Below, piece after piece: positions 36,639-45,989 of a stretch of DNA of 64,000 nucleotides. This DNA is from Shimia gijangensis. GTDB taxonomy: Bacteria; Pseudomonadota; Alphaproteobacteria; Rhodobacterales; Rhodobacteraceae. Where the stretch lies: contig NZ_FQZQ01000011.1 in NCBI RefSeq assembly GCF_900142085.1, forward strand, positions 62,001 to 126,000. Direction: 5' to 3'. Under the pieces are notes generated by a model. That model was not told the DNA's origin. It did not search any database and worked only from the letters and a program-made list of their open reading frames with translations. The first letter of the stretch is position 1. The number at the start of each line of letters is the position of its first letter. The translations under genes and the position numbers were made by a program.

Positions 36639-37396
36639 GGCGTTTGCAGGATTGGCCATCGGGATATGGAAAACGGGTTTTGGCGGAGGTGGACAGCACC
36701 AATGCAGAGGCGGCACGTATTGCAGCGTCACTGACCGGGCCGGAGTGGATACTGGGATTGCGCCAAACCAAAGGTCGCGGTCGGCGTGGGCGGCCATGGA
36801 ATGATCCTGCGGGCAATTTTGCGGCAACTTTGGTGATGCGTCCGGTTGAGACACCTGATCAGATTGCCTTACGATCTTTTGTGGCGTCCCTAGCGCTCTA
36901 TGATGCTTTTGTCGCGGTCAGCGGGCGACCTGACGCCTTCGCGCTCAAGTGGCCGAATGATGTGTTGCTGAACGGGGGCAAGGTGGCAGGCATTCTGTTG
37001 GAAAGCGCCGGAGCGGTGGGCGGGGGCATGAGCCACCTTTCGATTGGGATAGGTGTCAATCTGGTGTCAGCGCCAGAACCTGAAAATGTAGAGGCAGGTG
37101 CCACACATCCTGTGGCCTTGTTGTCTGAAACCGGGGCGGCCGTTACGCCCGAGGAATTTTTGAATGCATTGGCGCTGTCCTACGACCGTTATGAGACGCA
37201 GTTTTCGACGTATGGGTTTGCGCCAATCCGAGAGGCCTGGCTGGCACGGGCCGCACGTTTGGGAGAGGTGATTACAGCACGAACGTCGCGTGACGAAACT
37301 GTTGGCACCTTTGAAACGGTGGACACCAGCGGCAATCTGGTGTTGAAAACCCCGCAAGGATATGTCGCCATTCCGGCGGCGGATGTGTTTTTCTAA
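36629..37396 (+). CDS. birA: Biotin-[acetyl-CoA carboxylase] ligase
   Basis: BirA (about 255 aa) attaches biotin to carrier lysines of carboxylases, including MccA in this window. Motifs are VDSTNAEAARIA, the biotinyl-AMP loop QTKGRGRRGRPW, and KWPNDVLLNGGKVAGILLE with the catalytic-site Lys. There is no N-terminal helix-turn-helix, so it is a ligase only and not the E. coli-type repressor. The ATG at 36629 lies within a dispersed repeat; a TTG at 36644 preceded by GAAGGATGGG would remove five residues and is equally plausible. coaX follows 21 bases later. Confidence 0.92.
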   Translation: MKDGRLQDWPSGYGKRVLAEVDSTNAEAARIAASLTGPEWILGLRQTKGRGRRGRPWNDPAGNFAATLVMRPVETPDQIALRSFVASLALYDAFVAVSGRPDAFALKWPNDVLLNGGKVAGILLESAGAVGGGMSHLSIGIGVNLVSAPEPENVEAGATHPVALLSETGAAVTPEEFLNALALSYDRYETQFSTYGFAPIREAWLARAARLGEVITARTSRDETVGTFETVDTSGNLVLKTPQGYVAIPAADVFF

Positions 37397-37417
37397 GAGC
37401 CCCGGAGGGAACGGGAT

Positions 37418-38194
37418 ATGCTTCTGGCCATTGATTGCGGTAATACCAACACGGTCTTTTCTATCTGGGACGGTGAAACTTTCCTGTGCACGCTGCGCAC
37501 GTCGACACACCACGCAAGGACGGCAGACGCCTATTTCACCTGGTATTCCACACTGATTAAGCACTATGGGATCGAGACCGATATCACCGAGGTGATCATC
37601 TCGTCCACTGTGCCGCGCGTTGTGTTCAACCTGCGGGTCTTTGCCGATCGTTTCTTTGATTGTCGCCCTCTGGTGGTGGGCAAACCGGAATGCCTGTTGC
37701 CAACCGAGGCCCGGGTGGATGCGGGCACGATTGTGGGCCCGGACCGGTTGGTCAATTCTGCAGGAGCCTATAACCGCTATGGTGGCGATCTGATCGTGGT
37801 GGATTTTGGCACAGCGACGACCTTTGACGTGGTGGCCAAAGATGGGGCCTATATCGGCGGCGTGATTGCGCCGGGTGTGAACCTTAGTCTCGAGGCGTTG
37901 CACAACGCGGCCGCGGCCTTGCCGCATGTTGATATTGCCAAACCACAGGCGGTGATTGGCACCAATACGGTGGCTTGTATCCAATCCGGGATATTCTGGG
38001 GGTACGTGGGCCTTGTGCGCGAGATATGTGACCGGATCAAAGCCGAGCGCGAACGCCCGATGAAGATTATTGCGACAGGCGGGCTGGCGCCTTTGTTCCA
38101 GCAATCCGTAGAACTGTTCGACAGTTTCGACGAAGACCTGACAATGCACGGTCTGACCGTGATTCATGATTATAATAAGGAACACGCCGCGTGA
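37418..38194 (+). CDS. coaX: Type III pantothenate kinase
   Basis: CoaX (258 aa) phosphorylates pantothenate, the first step of coenzyme A synthesis; the type III enzymes are ASKHA-fold kinases insensitive to CoA feedback. Motifs are the N-terminal phosphate loop AIDCGNTNTVFSIWDG, GPDRLVNSAGAYNRYGG and VVDFGTATTFDVVAKDGAYIGGVIAPG. The length fits. It lies between birA and rnj, a common order in Rhodobacteraceae, and its stop overlaps the rnj GTG start (GTGA). Confidence 0.95.
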   Translation: MLLAIDCGNTNTVFSIWDGETFLCTLRTSTHHARTADAYFTWYSTLIKHYGIETDITEVIISSTVPRVVFNLRVFADRFFDCRPLVVGKPECLLPTEARVDAGTIVGPDRLVNSAGAYNRYGGDLIVVDFGTATTFDVVAKDGAYIGGVIAPGVNLSLEALHNAAAALPHVDIAKPQAVIGTNTVACIQSGIFWGYVGLVREICDRIKAERERPMKIIATGGLAPLFQQSVELFDSFDEDLTMHGLTVIHDYNKEHAA

Positions 38195-39858
38195 GCAGTG
38201 ACCGAATGATTTACCTGCCCCTGGGTGGCGCAGGCGAAATAGGCATGAACGCCTATGTATATGGCTATGGAGCGCAGGACAAAGAACGCCTGATCCTTGT
38301 GGATTTGGGGGTGACGTTTTCCGATATGGACACCAGCCCCGGTGTTGATCTAATTTTTCCTGACATCACATGGCTGGCTGAGAACAAAGACCGGCTTGAG
38401 GCCGTTTTCATCACCCATGGTCACGAGGACCATGTTGGGGCCGTGGGCCATTATTGGGACAAGCTGGGTGTGCCGGTTTATGCGCGGGCCTTTACCGCCA
38501 ATCTTGCACGCCACAAGATGGCTGACCGCGGCCAGCCAGAAGAAGAGATCAAAATCGTCTCACCATGGCCCCAGATGACCAGAGCTGGACCGTTTTCGGT
38601 GGGCTTCCTGCCGATCAGCCATTCGATCCCGGAAAGTGCGGCACTTGTGATTGATACGCCGGCGGGGCGTGTGATTCATTCGGGCGATTTCAAGCTGGAT
38701 GAGACACCTGTCGTGGGTGAGCCGTTTGACCCGGACCTGTGGGCGGATGTCTGTAAGGACGGTGTGAAGGCGTTGATCTGTGACAGCACGAATGTGTTTT
38801 CGCGGACCCCCGGCCGTTCAGAGGCCAGTGTTGGCCCCGAGATCGTCGATCTGGTCACCAATGCGCCGAATATGGTGGTGGCGACAACTTTTGCGTCGAA
38901 TGTTGCGCGCGTGAAAACGCTGGCCGAAGCCGGTGAGCGGGCAGGGCGGTCGATTTGCCTGATGGGGCGTGCGATGCGTCGTATGATAGAGGCGTCGATC
39001 CAAACTGGCGTGTTGACCAGTTTTCCCAAAGTGGTCAGCCCCGAGGACGCCCGCACCATTCCGCGTGAAAACCTGATGCTGTTGGTCACGGGCTCGCAAG
39101 GCGAACGCCGGGCGGCCAGTGCGCAACTCGCCCGCGGCAAATACAACGGCATTCAATTGAAAGAGGGAGATCTGTTCCTGTTCTCGTCCAAAACAATTCC
39201 GGGGAATGAACGTGGCGTGATCCGCATCATGAACCAGTTTTCCGAGATGGGTGTTGATATCGTGGACGATGAATCCGGGCGATATCATGTGTCAGGGCAT
39301 GCCAATCGCCCCGATCTTGAGCGCCTTCAAGACATTGTAAACCCACAGATGGTCATTCCGAACCACGGTGAACACCGCCATTTGCGTGAACACGCGCGGC
39401 TAACGCTTGAGCGGGGTCGCGGGTCAGTGGTGGCCGTGAATGGCACCATGGTGGACATCACTGGCGATGCCCCGATGGTCTGTGGTTTTGTCGAAACCGG
39501 ACGCACATATCTGGATGGGGCGACGCAGATCGGCGCGATGGATGGCATTGTGCGGGATCGCATTCGTATGGCTTTGAACGGCCATGTGGTGGTGACGGTT
39601 ATCCTCGACGAAGAAGATGAACCGTTGGGTGAGGCGTGGTGTGAAGTCAAAGGTCTGCCGGAACAAGGGCGATCTCAGGCTCCGTTGGTGGACGTATTGG
39701 AAGAAGACCTAAGCCAATTCCTTGGACGTGCCAGTGAAAAGACGCTGGGTGACGATGACAAATTGGAAATGGAACTGCGTCGGATAGCGCGCAACACCTG
39801 TAATGATGAAATCGGCAAGAAGCCAGAAGTGACCATGATCATTAGCCGACTGAGATAA
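38191..39858 (+). CDS. rnj: Ribonuclease J
   Basis: RNase J (555 aa) is a metallo-beta-lactamase/beta-CASP ribonuclease with endo- and 5'-3' exonuclease activity in RNA processing. The zinc site is visible in FITHGHEDHVGAVGHYW (HxHxDH), with SHSIPESAALVIDTPAGRVIHSGDFKLD holding further ligands and the KPEVTMIISRLR end fitting the C-terminal domain. VVNGTMVDITGDAP-like sequence marks the linker. It starts at a GTG overlapping coaX. A strong bidirectional terminator separates it from the convergent helicase gene. RNase J and DEAD-box helicases often act together on RNA; the convergence may be accidental. Confidence 0.93.
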   Translation: MSSDRMIYLPLGGAGEIGMNAYVYGYGAQDKERLILVDLGVTFSDMDTSPGVDLIFPDITWLAENKDRLEAVFITHGHEDHVGAVGHYWDKLGVPVYARAFTANLARHKMADRGQPEEEIKIVSPWPQMTRAGPFSVGFLPISHSIPESAALVIDTPAGRVIHSGDFKLDETPVVGEPFDPDLWADVCKDGVKALICDSTNVFSRTPGRSEASVGPEIVDLVTNAPNMVVATTFASNVARVKTLAEAGERAGRSICLMGRAMRRMIEASIQTGVLTSFPKVVSPEDARTIPRENLMLLVTGSQGERRAASAQLARGKYNGIQLKEGDLFLFSSKTIPGNERGVIRIMNQFSEMGVDIVDDESGRYHVSGHANRPDLERLQDIVNPQMVIPNHGEHRHLREHARLTLERGRGSVVAVNGTMVDITGDAPMVCGFVETGRTYLDGATQIGAMDGIVRDRIRMALNGHVVVTVILDEEDEPLGEAWCEVKGLPEQGRSQAPLVDVLEEDLSQFLGRASEKTLGDDDKLEMELRRIARNTCNDEIGKKPEVTMIISRLR

Positions 39859-39878
39859 CGATACCATACGTTGGAAAC

Positions 39879-39910
39879 AAAAAAGCGCGCCTCAAAGGGC
39901 GCGCTTTTTT
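39879..39910. terminator. Bidirectional terminator between rnj and the helicase gene
   Basis: A 13-bp perfect stem, AAAAAAGCGCGCC with GGCGCGCTTTTTT, has loop TCAAAG. T-tracts occur on both strands, so it can end transcription of rnj (plus) and of the DEAD-box gene (minus), which converge here. Confidence 0.93.
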
Positions 39911-39928
39911 ATGCTTGTTTTCAGATAT

Positions 39929-41371
39929 TTATCCGGCGCGGCGTTCGTCGAAGCTTAGCGCGATAAAGCTGGGCAGGTGATCCCCCATGCCGACAACCTT
40001 ATTGTCGTTGCCACGGTCCGAACCGCCCCTGCCACGTCCACGCGTGTTTTTGGCTTTGGACTCATCACTGCGCGGTTCATTGCGCGGCTTGTCCTGACGG
40101 GGCTTTTCCTTACGAGGCTGTGCGTCGCGCGGTTTTTCTTCGACGGCAGCTTCCACCGGCTTTTGCGCTTCTTCCCCAGGCTTATCGGTGGTTTTTTTCC
40201 GCGTAGACTTGCGCGGTTCCGGTTTGGCCTCGGTCTCAATACGTGGAATTTCTTTTTGGATCAGCTTTTCAATGGCATCAAAGTTCTTTTCGTCGCGCGG
40301 CACACAGATTGTGATCGCCTTGCCATCACGGCCTGCCCGGCCTGTGCGGCCAATCCGGTGGACGTAATCTTCGGCATGACCGGGGACGTCAAAGTTGAAC
40401 ACATGGCTCACAGCCGGAACATCAAGACCACGTGCGGCAACATCCGAGGCGACCAGAAAACGCAATTCGCCATTACGAAATGAATCGAGCGTTTTGGTGC
40501 GCTGAGACTGATCCAGATCGCCGTGGATCGGCGATGCATCATAGCCATATTTCTTGAGCGATTTTGCACAGATATCTACATCCGTTTTTCGGTTGCAGAA
40601 GATGATCGCATTTGTGCAGCCGGTTCCTTCGCTTTCGATCAGGTCCCGAAGTGCACGACGCTTTTCACTGGCTTCGCGGTCACGACGGCTGGCTTTGAAC
40701 ATCAAAACACGTTGTTCGATGGTTTCGGAGGCGGTTGCCTGACGCGCCACTTCGATGCGGGCCGGGGCCGAAAGGAAGGTGTTTGTGATCCGCTCAATCT
40801 CGGGAGCCATGGTGGCCGAGAAGAAAAAGGTTTGGCGGGTAAACGGCGTCAGCGAGAAAATGCGTTCGATATCAGGAATGAACCCCATATCCAGCATCCG
40901 GTCAGCTTCATCGACAACCATCACTTGAACACCGGTCAGCAGCAGCTTACCGCGCTCAAAATGGTCCAGAAGGCGACCGGGGGTGGCGATCAGAACATCG
41001 ACGCCCTTGTCGATCAATCGGTCTTGCTCTTTAAAAGACACACCGCCGATCAACAAAGCCTTGGTTAGTTTGAGATGTTTGGAATAGGTGTCAAAGTTTT
41101 CGGCCACCTGGGCTGCCAACTCGCGGGTCGGGCACAAAACCAGGCTGCGCGGCATGCGCGCGCGGGCACGCCCCCGAGCCAGCAGCGACAGCATTGGAAG
41201 CGTAAAGCTGGCTGTTTTGCCGGTGCCGGTTTGGGCAATACCTAAAACATCGCGCCCTTCAAGCGCCGGGGGAATCGCACCCGCCTGAATAGGAGTGGGG
41301 GTTTCATAGCCCGCTTCGCTGATCGCTTTCAGCACCTTCGGGTTAAGGTTCAAGTCGGAAAATTTTGTCAT
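39929..41371 (-). CDS. DEAD-box ATP-dependent RNA helicase (RhlE-like)
   Basis: This 480-residue helicase starts MTKFSDLNLNPKVLKAISEAGYETPTPIQAG (Q motif). Other motifs are AQTGTGKT (I), VVDEADRML (II, DEAD), FFSATM (III, SAT), VASDVAARGLDVP and HRIGRTGRAG (VI). After residue about 380 the tail is highly charged, with K/R/E/P repeats and RGRGRGG, typical of RNA-binding tails of RhlE-like proteins. Upstream in-frame codons add an unconserved leader. Expected roles are RNA unwinding in ribosome assembly or decay and cold adaptation; the exact substrate is unknown. Confidence 0.93.
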   Translation of the reverse strand: MTKFSDLNLNPKVLKAISEAGYETPTPIQAGAIPPALEGRDVLGIAQTGTGKTASFTLPMLSLLARGRARARMPRSLVLCPTRELAAQVAENFDTYSKHLKLTKALLIGGVSFKEQDRLIDKGVDVLIATPGRLLDHFERGKLLLTGVQVMVVDEADRMLDMGFIPDIERIFSLTPFTRQTFFFSATMAPEIERITNTFLSAPARIEVARQATASETIEQRVLMFKASRRDREASEKRRALRDLIESEGTGCTNAIIFCNRKTDVDICAKSLKKYGYDASPIHGDLDQSQRTKTLDSFRNGELRFLVASDVAARGLDVPAVSHVFNFDVPGHAEDYVHRIGRTGRAGRDGKAITICVPRDEKNFDAIEKLIQKEIPRIETEAKPEPRKSTRKKTTDKPGEEAQKPVEAAVEEKPRDAQPRKEKPRQDKPRNEPRSDESKAKNTRGRGRGGSDRGNDNKVVGMGDHLPSFIALSFDERRAG

Positions 41372-41529
41372 GTGTATCCGTGGTTTACGGACACATCTGG
41401 CCCGTAGCGTATGGTGGGGGTCGGACCCTGATGGTCCCGTGGTTTGCCACATATATGACCCACGCGCGGTATGTAGCGGAAAGGCGGCTTGCGGTCAATC
41501 AAACTGCAGGAATACGGGCGTTTTGTAGC

Positions 41530-42501
41530 TTATTTGGCAACATTTCGGCGCCAATCTGGGAAATGTTTCCGGCGTGCAGCGTCGAGACCCAGATAATAAA
41601 CCCGAAGCAGGTCATGGGATTGCAACGTTTTTAGCAATTCAGGCCTTGCCAAGCAGACTTCTTCAAAAAATGCCCTCAGTGATGCTTCGCCACCTTGGGT
41701 ATGTAGAAAAGTAAAGAGATCATGCAGCGACATGCCACCCACGTCGGCAGGGCGGGTCGGTTTTAGTTCAGATCGGTAGCTGCCTTTGCTCATCCTGTAA
41801 TCCATCACTTTTCTCCACGACTCCCAGCCGGTGATGTGACGATGGCAAAGTTCAATATCTTTCAGCGCGATCTGAGGGGCAATCTCGTCACCATGGACGG
41901 TGCCGCGGTGGATGCGAAAAATCAGGTCTTTCTGTCCGGTACGGACAAAAATCTTGCCCACAAAATGGCTAACGAACCCGCCCCGGATATAGCCGCCGAA
42001 ATTTGGATATATCTGCGCTTCGAGGTCGCGTCTTTTGAAGTCTGCTGGCATCCAGGCCTTGCAATAGGTGGCCTTTGGATCGAGCCCATCTATCCCATCG
42101 GTGGCCAGGGCCTCGGCTGGGTGAACTCGGGCGCAAACAACGTCTGATGCGATCTCGGACAAGGTTTGATGAATTGTCCGGGCAGGACACAGATACTCAT
42201 CCACATCAATATGAATCAGCCAGTCCAAATGCCCGGCATTTTCATAGGCAAAAGTGGCGTTAACGGTTTGCCGCACCTGATGTTTGGCCGGGCGTTTTCT
42301 TTGACGATCGCGCCAATACTGGTCATGCGTGCGGGTCACGGTGACGCGATCATCTGCGCGCAAGGCGGCTTCGGCAACCGGGTTTTCATTGTCGAGAAAG
42401 ATGAACAGGTGATCAGCGCCTTGCTCAAGATGGTAGGCAACAAAGCTCAGCACTTCCTTTGGGCGGGCTTTGATCGTTGCGACAACACCCCAGGTTGTCA
42501 T
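41530..42501 (-). CDS. Glycosyltransferase family 2-like protein
   Basis: This 323-residue protein resembles the GT2-like group of roseobacter glycosyltransferases (Glyco_tranf_2_4 type). The N-terminus TWGVVATIKARPKEVLSFVAYHLEQGADHLFIFLDN forms the nucleotide-sugar Rossmann half, and WLIHIDVDEYLCP supplies the metal-binding DxD. Conserved histidines and tryptophan follow (CHRHITGWESWRKVMDYR). No transmembrane helix is seen, so it probably acts in the cytoplasm on a surface-polysaccharide precursor. Its start overlaps the preceding gene by four bases. Donor and acceptor are unknown. Confidence 0.82.
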   Translation of the reverse strand: MTTWGVVATIKARPKEVLSFVAYHLEQGADHLFIFLDNENPVAEAALRADDRVTVTRTHDQYWRDRQRKRPAKHQVRQTVNATFAYENAGHLDWLIHIDVDEYLCPARTIHQTLSEIASDVVCARVHPAEALATDGIDGLDPKATYCKAWMPADFKRRDLEAQIYPNFGGYIRGGFVSHFVGKIFVRTGQKDLIFRIHRGTVHGDEIAPQIALKDIELCHRHITGWESWRKVMDYRMSKGSYRSELKPTRPADVGGMSLHDLFTFLHTQGGEASLRAFFEEVCLARPELLKTLQSHDLLRVYYLGLDAARRKHFPDWRRNVAK

Positions 42502-43259
42502 GTGCCGCGCTTTTGTTTGATGTACTGTTGTCGCATCGTTTTGATGCGGCGAAATACAGTGCGCGGATCGCGATTCAATTCTTCCATCAGATTATTGGCC
42601 AAAGGCGCGATACCCGGATCGGTCAACGCCAAATCCCAGACAGGGGCCAGTATGTTGATATCCAATCCACCAGTCTGCAAGGCAAAGGGTTCCATTTGCA
42701 TTGGCAAACTTGCTCTGGATCGACCTTGTAAATCGAAAGGAACTTCGGGGGATAAGCCGCTGAAGCGACGTTCGAATTCGTACATCTTCATAACGCCGAA
42801 CAGCATACGCAGGGCTTGTCCGACCTGGCGTTGCACGTCATTTTTGCCATGGTCCGCGAAGGTCATGATCGAGGACACCTGCCAGCGCAGATCCAGCTTT
42901 GCGATCAAATGCACGTGCTGTTCTTCCCACAAGCGCAAAAACAATGGCGCTGCCTGCGCGGGAGCACCGGTTTTGCGCAGGTTCGATATCAGCATTGCGT
43001 TCAGGTAGGCCAACTGCGAATTGCCAACAAACTCTGCCGCAATCGCGCGTCGCTTGGTGGCCCAGGACGACCCCTTTACGGGCTCGCCTTTTTGCCAGGA
43101 TGTGGCCGTTTCAGGGACGGTTTTGCGCGCAAGAACGTCCAAATCCACATCGACAGAGGGGAGACCTTCTTTATAAAAAACAAAGGGTTCTCTGCGAGAG
43201 TTATAGCGTTCCCGTAGTCCCTGTAGCCCGGCCTCATATGTATGTTCGTCGCTCGACAT
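42498..43259 (-). CDS. Conserved hypothetical protein coupled to the glycosyltransferase
   Basis: This 253-residue soluble protein has no signal peptide or membrane helix. It is helix-rich and basic at the C-terminus (RIKTMRQQYIKQKRG). It contains AAPLFLRLWEEQHVHLIAKL and VSSIMTFADHGKNDVQRQVG but no motif I recognise. I used the ATG at 43259 (MSSDEHTYEAG); a GTG 15 bases upstream is also possible. Its stop overlaps the glycosyltransferase start in an ATGA junction, so the two are co-translated and may work together. Function unknown. Confidence 0.72.
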   Translation of the reverse strand: MSSDEHTYEAGLQGLRERYNSRREPFVFYKEGLPSVDVDLDVLARKTVPETATSWQKGEPVKGSSWATKRRAIAAEFVGNSQLAYLNAMLISNLRKTGAPAQAAPLFLRLWEEQHVHLIAKLDLRWQVSSIMTFADHGKNDVQRQVGQALRMLFGVMKMYEFERRFSGLSPEVPFDLQGRSRASLPMQMEPFALQTGGLDINILAPVWDLALTDPGIAPLANNLMEELNRDPRTVFRRIKTMRQQYIKQKRGT

Positions 43260-43305
43260 ATCGTATGATTGCACGGCTTCAAATCCCGTGCAATCGCCCT
43301 TTGGA

Positions 43306-44913
43306 TTAGACCATCATTTCCTTGGTCGCAGTTAGTTTGATGTCCGGATAATCGCGCCCGACGCGGTCGATATCCCACTGCAAGCGGGTCAGAAAGACAA
43401 CATCCCCGTCATGATCATACGAAATGTGCTGTTTGTTAGATTCAGCAAATTTATCAATGGCCTGTGTGGAACCATTCACCCATCGTGCGCTGGTGAACTG
43501 ACTTTGTTCAAACCGCACTGGCAGCCCGTATTCCATCTCAATGCGGCTGGCGAGCACTTCGAACTGAAGTTGTCCTACCACACCGACAATAAAGCCGGAC
43601 CCGATCATCGGTTTGAAAACCTTGGCAGCGCCCTCTTCGGCAAATTGCATCAGCGCCTTTTCGAGGTGCTTGGACTTTAACGGATCGCCTGCGCGAACGC
43701 CCTGCAAAAGTTCCGGTGCAAACGACGGGATGCCGGTTACGCGCAGCGCTTCGCCTTCGGTCAGCGTGTCGCCGATGCGCAATTGGCCGTGGTTGGGAAT
43801 GCCAATAATGTCGCCCGCCCACGCCTCTTCTGCCAGTTCGCGGTCTGATGCCAAAAACAGAACGGGGTTAGAGATTGCCATGGGTTTTTTGGTGCGCACA
43901 TGGGTTAGTTTCATGCCGCGTTTGAAATGCCCTGACGCCATGCGCACAAAAGCCACGCGGTCCCGGTGTTTTGGGTCCATGTTGGCCTGAACTTTGAAAA
44001 CAAAACCGGCAACCTTTTTTTCGTCAGGTGAAATCTGTCGCGGCTCGGCCGATTGTGGCTGCGGTTCGGGGCCATAGGCACCAATCCCGTCCATCAGTTC
44101 TTTGACACCAAAGGAGTTGATCGCAGAGCCAAACCAGATCGGGGTCATATGCCCCTCCAGCACGGCTTGAGGGTCCAGAGGCGGCAAAAGCTCGCGGACC
44201 ATTTCAACCTCTTCCAGCAATTGCTCCAGAAGATGGGCGGGCACGTGCTCGGTCAGCAAAGGATCATCAAGCCCGTTGATTTTGATCGACTCTGAAACAA
44301 CGTTCCGATCCGCGCGGTCCATGAGTTCCAGCCGGTCGTTCAGCAAATCATAGCACCCGATAAACTCACGACCGACCCCAATGGGCCAACTGGCCGGAGA
44401 AACATCAATGGCAAGATTTTCCTGGATTTCGTCTATGATTTCAAATGTTTCGCGGCTTTCGCGGTCCATTTTGTTGCAAAACGTGAGGATCGGCAGATCG
44501 CGCAGGCGGCATACCTCAAACAGTTTTTGGGTCTGGCTTTCCACCCCTTTGGCGCCGTCGATGACCATCACGGCTGCATCCACGGCAGTCAGCGTGCGGT
44601 AGGTGTCTTCGGAAAAATCCGAGTGGCCCGGCGTGTCCACAAGGTTGTAGCGAAATTCGCCATAGTCAAACGACATCGCCGAAGCCGAGACCGAAATACC
44701 GCGATCCTGCTCCATCTTCATAAAGTCGGACCGCGTGCGGCGGGCTTCGCCTTTGGCGCGCACCTGTCCGGCCATCTGAATGGCGCCACCATAAAGCAGA
44801 AACTTTTCGGTCAAAGTTGTCTTACCCGCATCCGGGTGCGAAATGATCGCAAAGGTGCGGCGGCAGGCAATTTCAGCCGGCAGATTGGGGCGGTTTGGAG
44901 TCACGTCTAGCAT
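43306..44913 (-). CDS. prfC: Peptide chain release factor 3
   Basis: RF3 (535 aa) is the translational GTPase that recycles RF1 and RF2 from the ribosome after termination. GTPase motifs are SHPDAGKTTLTE (G1), DTPGHSDFSEDTYR (G3) and TFCNKMDRE (G4). QMAGQVRAKGEARRTRSDFMKMEQDRGISV is the RF3 switch region, distinguishing it from EF-G, and the C-terminal domains keep family order. It lies alone, with 46 bases to the hypothetical gene downstream and 53 to the Hint gene upstream. Confidence 0.96.
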   Translation of the reverse strand: MLDVTPNRPNLPAEIACRRTFAIISHPDAGKTTLTEKFLLYGGAIQMAGQVRAKGEARRTRSDFMKMEQDRGISVSASAMSFDYGEFRYNLVDTPGHSDFSEDTYRTLTAVDAAVMVIDGAKGVESQTQKLFEVCRLRDLPILTFCNKMDRESRETFEIIDEIQENLAIDVSPASWPIGVGREFIGCYDLLNDRLELMDRADRNVVSESIKINGLDDPLLTEHVPAHLLEQLLEEVEMVRELLPPLDPQAVLEGHMTPIWFGSAINSFGVKELMDGIGAYGPEPQPQSAEPRQISPDEKKVAGFVFKVQANMDPKHRDRVAFVRMASGHFKRGMKLTHVRTKKPMAISNPVLFLASDRELAEEAWAGDIIGIPNHGQLRIGDTLTEGEALRVTGIPSFAPELLQGVRAGDPLKSKHLEKALMQFAEEGAAKVFKPMIGSGFIVGVVGQLQFEVLASRIEMEYGLPVRFEQSQFTSARWVNGSTQAIDKFAESNKQHISYDHDGDVVFLTRLQWDIDRVGRDYPDIKLTATKEMMV

Positions 44914-44966
44914 GGGCGCCGTATAGCTGTGAGGGGCCTGTGGTGCAATGTGTGATTGGTAAGGTG

Positions 44967-45989
44967 TTACTTCGTCGACGCGCGCCGCAGAAGGTCAGCG
45001 GCGTCCGGGCGACTAAGGAGTTTCTCGTTGACTTCAAAGGCCTGATGTCGATCCGAGATCTGACCGGGACCAGGCTGTTGTAAAGCTTGTTTTATGTCGG
45101 CGGGCAAAACCGGCCGGGTGCGTTGATCGGCCTGCATTGTCTCGGCGGAAATGCCTTCGGCGAAAATGATCTGATGCGTGTCGAACAGAAGTTGGAAATA
45201 ATCGACAAATCCACCTTCGACATTTTTTACTGTGTCACCGTTCACAAGATGACGGGCGCGCACCAGCAATTCGGACCGACCGGCACCAATACGGTCTCGG
45301 CGTTGGTAGATGAACAGACGGTGGTCCGGGCTGACCATCAGATCGCCTGTGTTGTTCAGAGTGCCCGCGGTGATCAAGATCGGAGCAAACTCTCCGACTG
45401 CGCGCATGGTCAGGCTGCCGATCCAGCGCACTTCTTGTGCGCCGTCGTCACGAGTGAGCACCCGGTCGCCGGTTTTTAAGTCTTCAATAGGGCATTGTTT
45501 TCCGGACGCCAGCGTTATTCGAGTTCCCCTTGTAAAGCTGACACACGCCATTTGGGCCATCCTCAAACGCGCGGTCTGTCTGTCCAGACCGACCAGGCTA
45601 TAGGGGGTCTTTTCATTTAGCGGGGCGAGCGGAGCTGCATATATCTGAACCACATGACCTTCGGAATCCACTTCGACAAGGACAAGGATTTCAACGGTTT
45701 CTCCGGTTGGCGGCATCACGGTCAAAACACTGTCGGCGACCAATGAGGCGCCGGCTACGCCCAACCCACCTTCGTCGCTGATGCGATAATGAGAGCCATC
45801 GCCAACCTCAAAAAAAAGGCTTTGTACTTCGGCACCATACCGAAGCTCATAGACGTCATCCGGAACAAGTTCGTCTGCATATGACAGGCAATCCCCAAGA
45901 TTGGCTCCGTCCGTCACGCGCAGCTGTTCAGCCCGATAAACCGGGAGACGTTGGGACGGGTTTGCCGAAGGTGTGGGGGGCGTTGACAT
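44967..45989 (-). CDS. Hint-domain (hedgehog/intein-like) protein
   Basis: This 340-residue protein has an N-terminal region of about 140 residues and a Hint_2-type domain starting at VSFTRGTRITLASGKQCPIEDL and GDRVLTRDDGAQEVRWIG, with the block-B-like SPDHRLFI (H223). Canonical members start CFxxGT; here the nucleophile position is Ser151 (SFTRGT) and a Cys lies two residues upstream. No intein-type C-terminal His-Asn is visible, so protein splicing is not expected; autoprocessing at the N-side is possible. Such proteins are common in roseobacters and often secreted, but there is no signal peptide. Function unknown. Confidence 0.85.
   Translation of the reverse strand: MSTPPTPSANPSQRLPVYRAEQLRVTDGANLGDCLSYADELVPDDVYELRYGAEVQSLFFEVGDGSHYRISDEGGLGVAGASLVADSVLTVMPPTGETVEILVLVEVDSEGHVVQIYAAPLAPLNEKTPYSLVGLDRQTARLRMAQMACVSFTRGTRITLASGKQCPIEDLKTGDRVLTRDDGAQEVRWIGSLTMRAVGEFAPILITAGTLNNTGDLMVSPDHRLFIYQRRDRIGAGRSELLVRARHLVNGDTVKNVEGGFVDYFQLLFDTHQIIFAEGISAETMQADQRTRPVLPADIKQALQQPGPGQISDRHQAFEVNEKLLSRPDAADLLRRASTK

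Noticed and set aside
42166-43008. A 280-codon plus-strand frame across the glycosyltransferase and its partner.
   Set aside because: No signal, domain or ribosome-binding site; the minus-strand pair with its ATGA junction is better supported.
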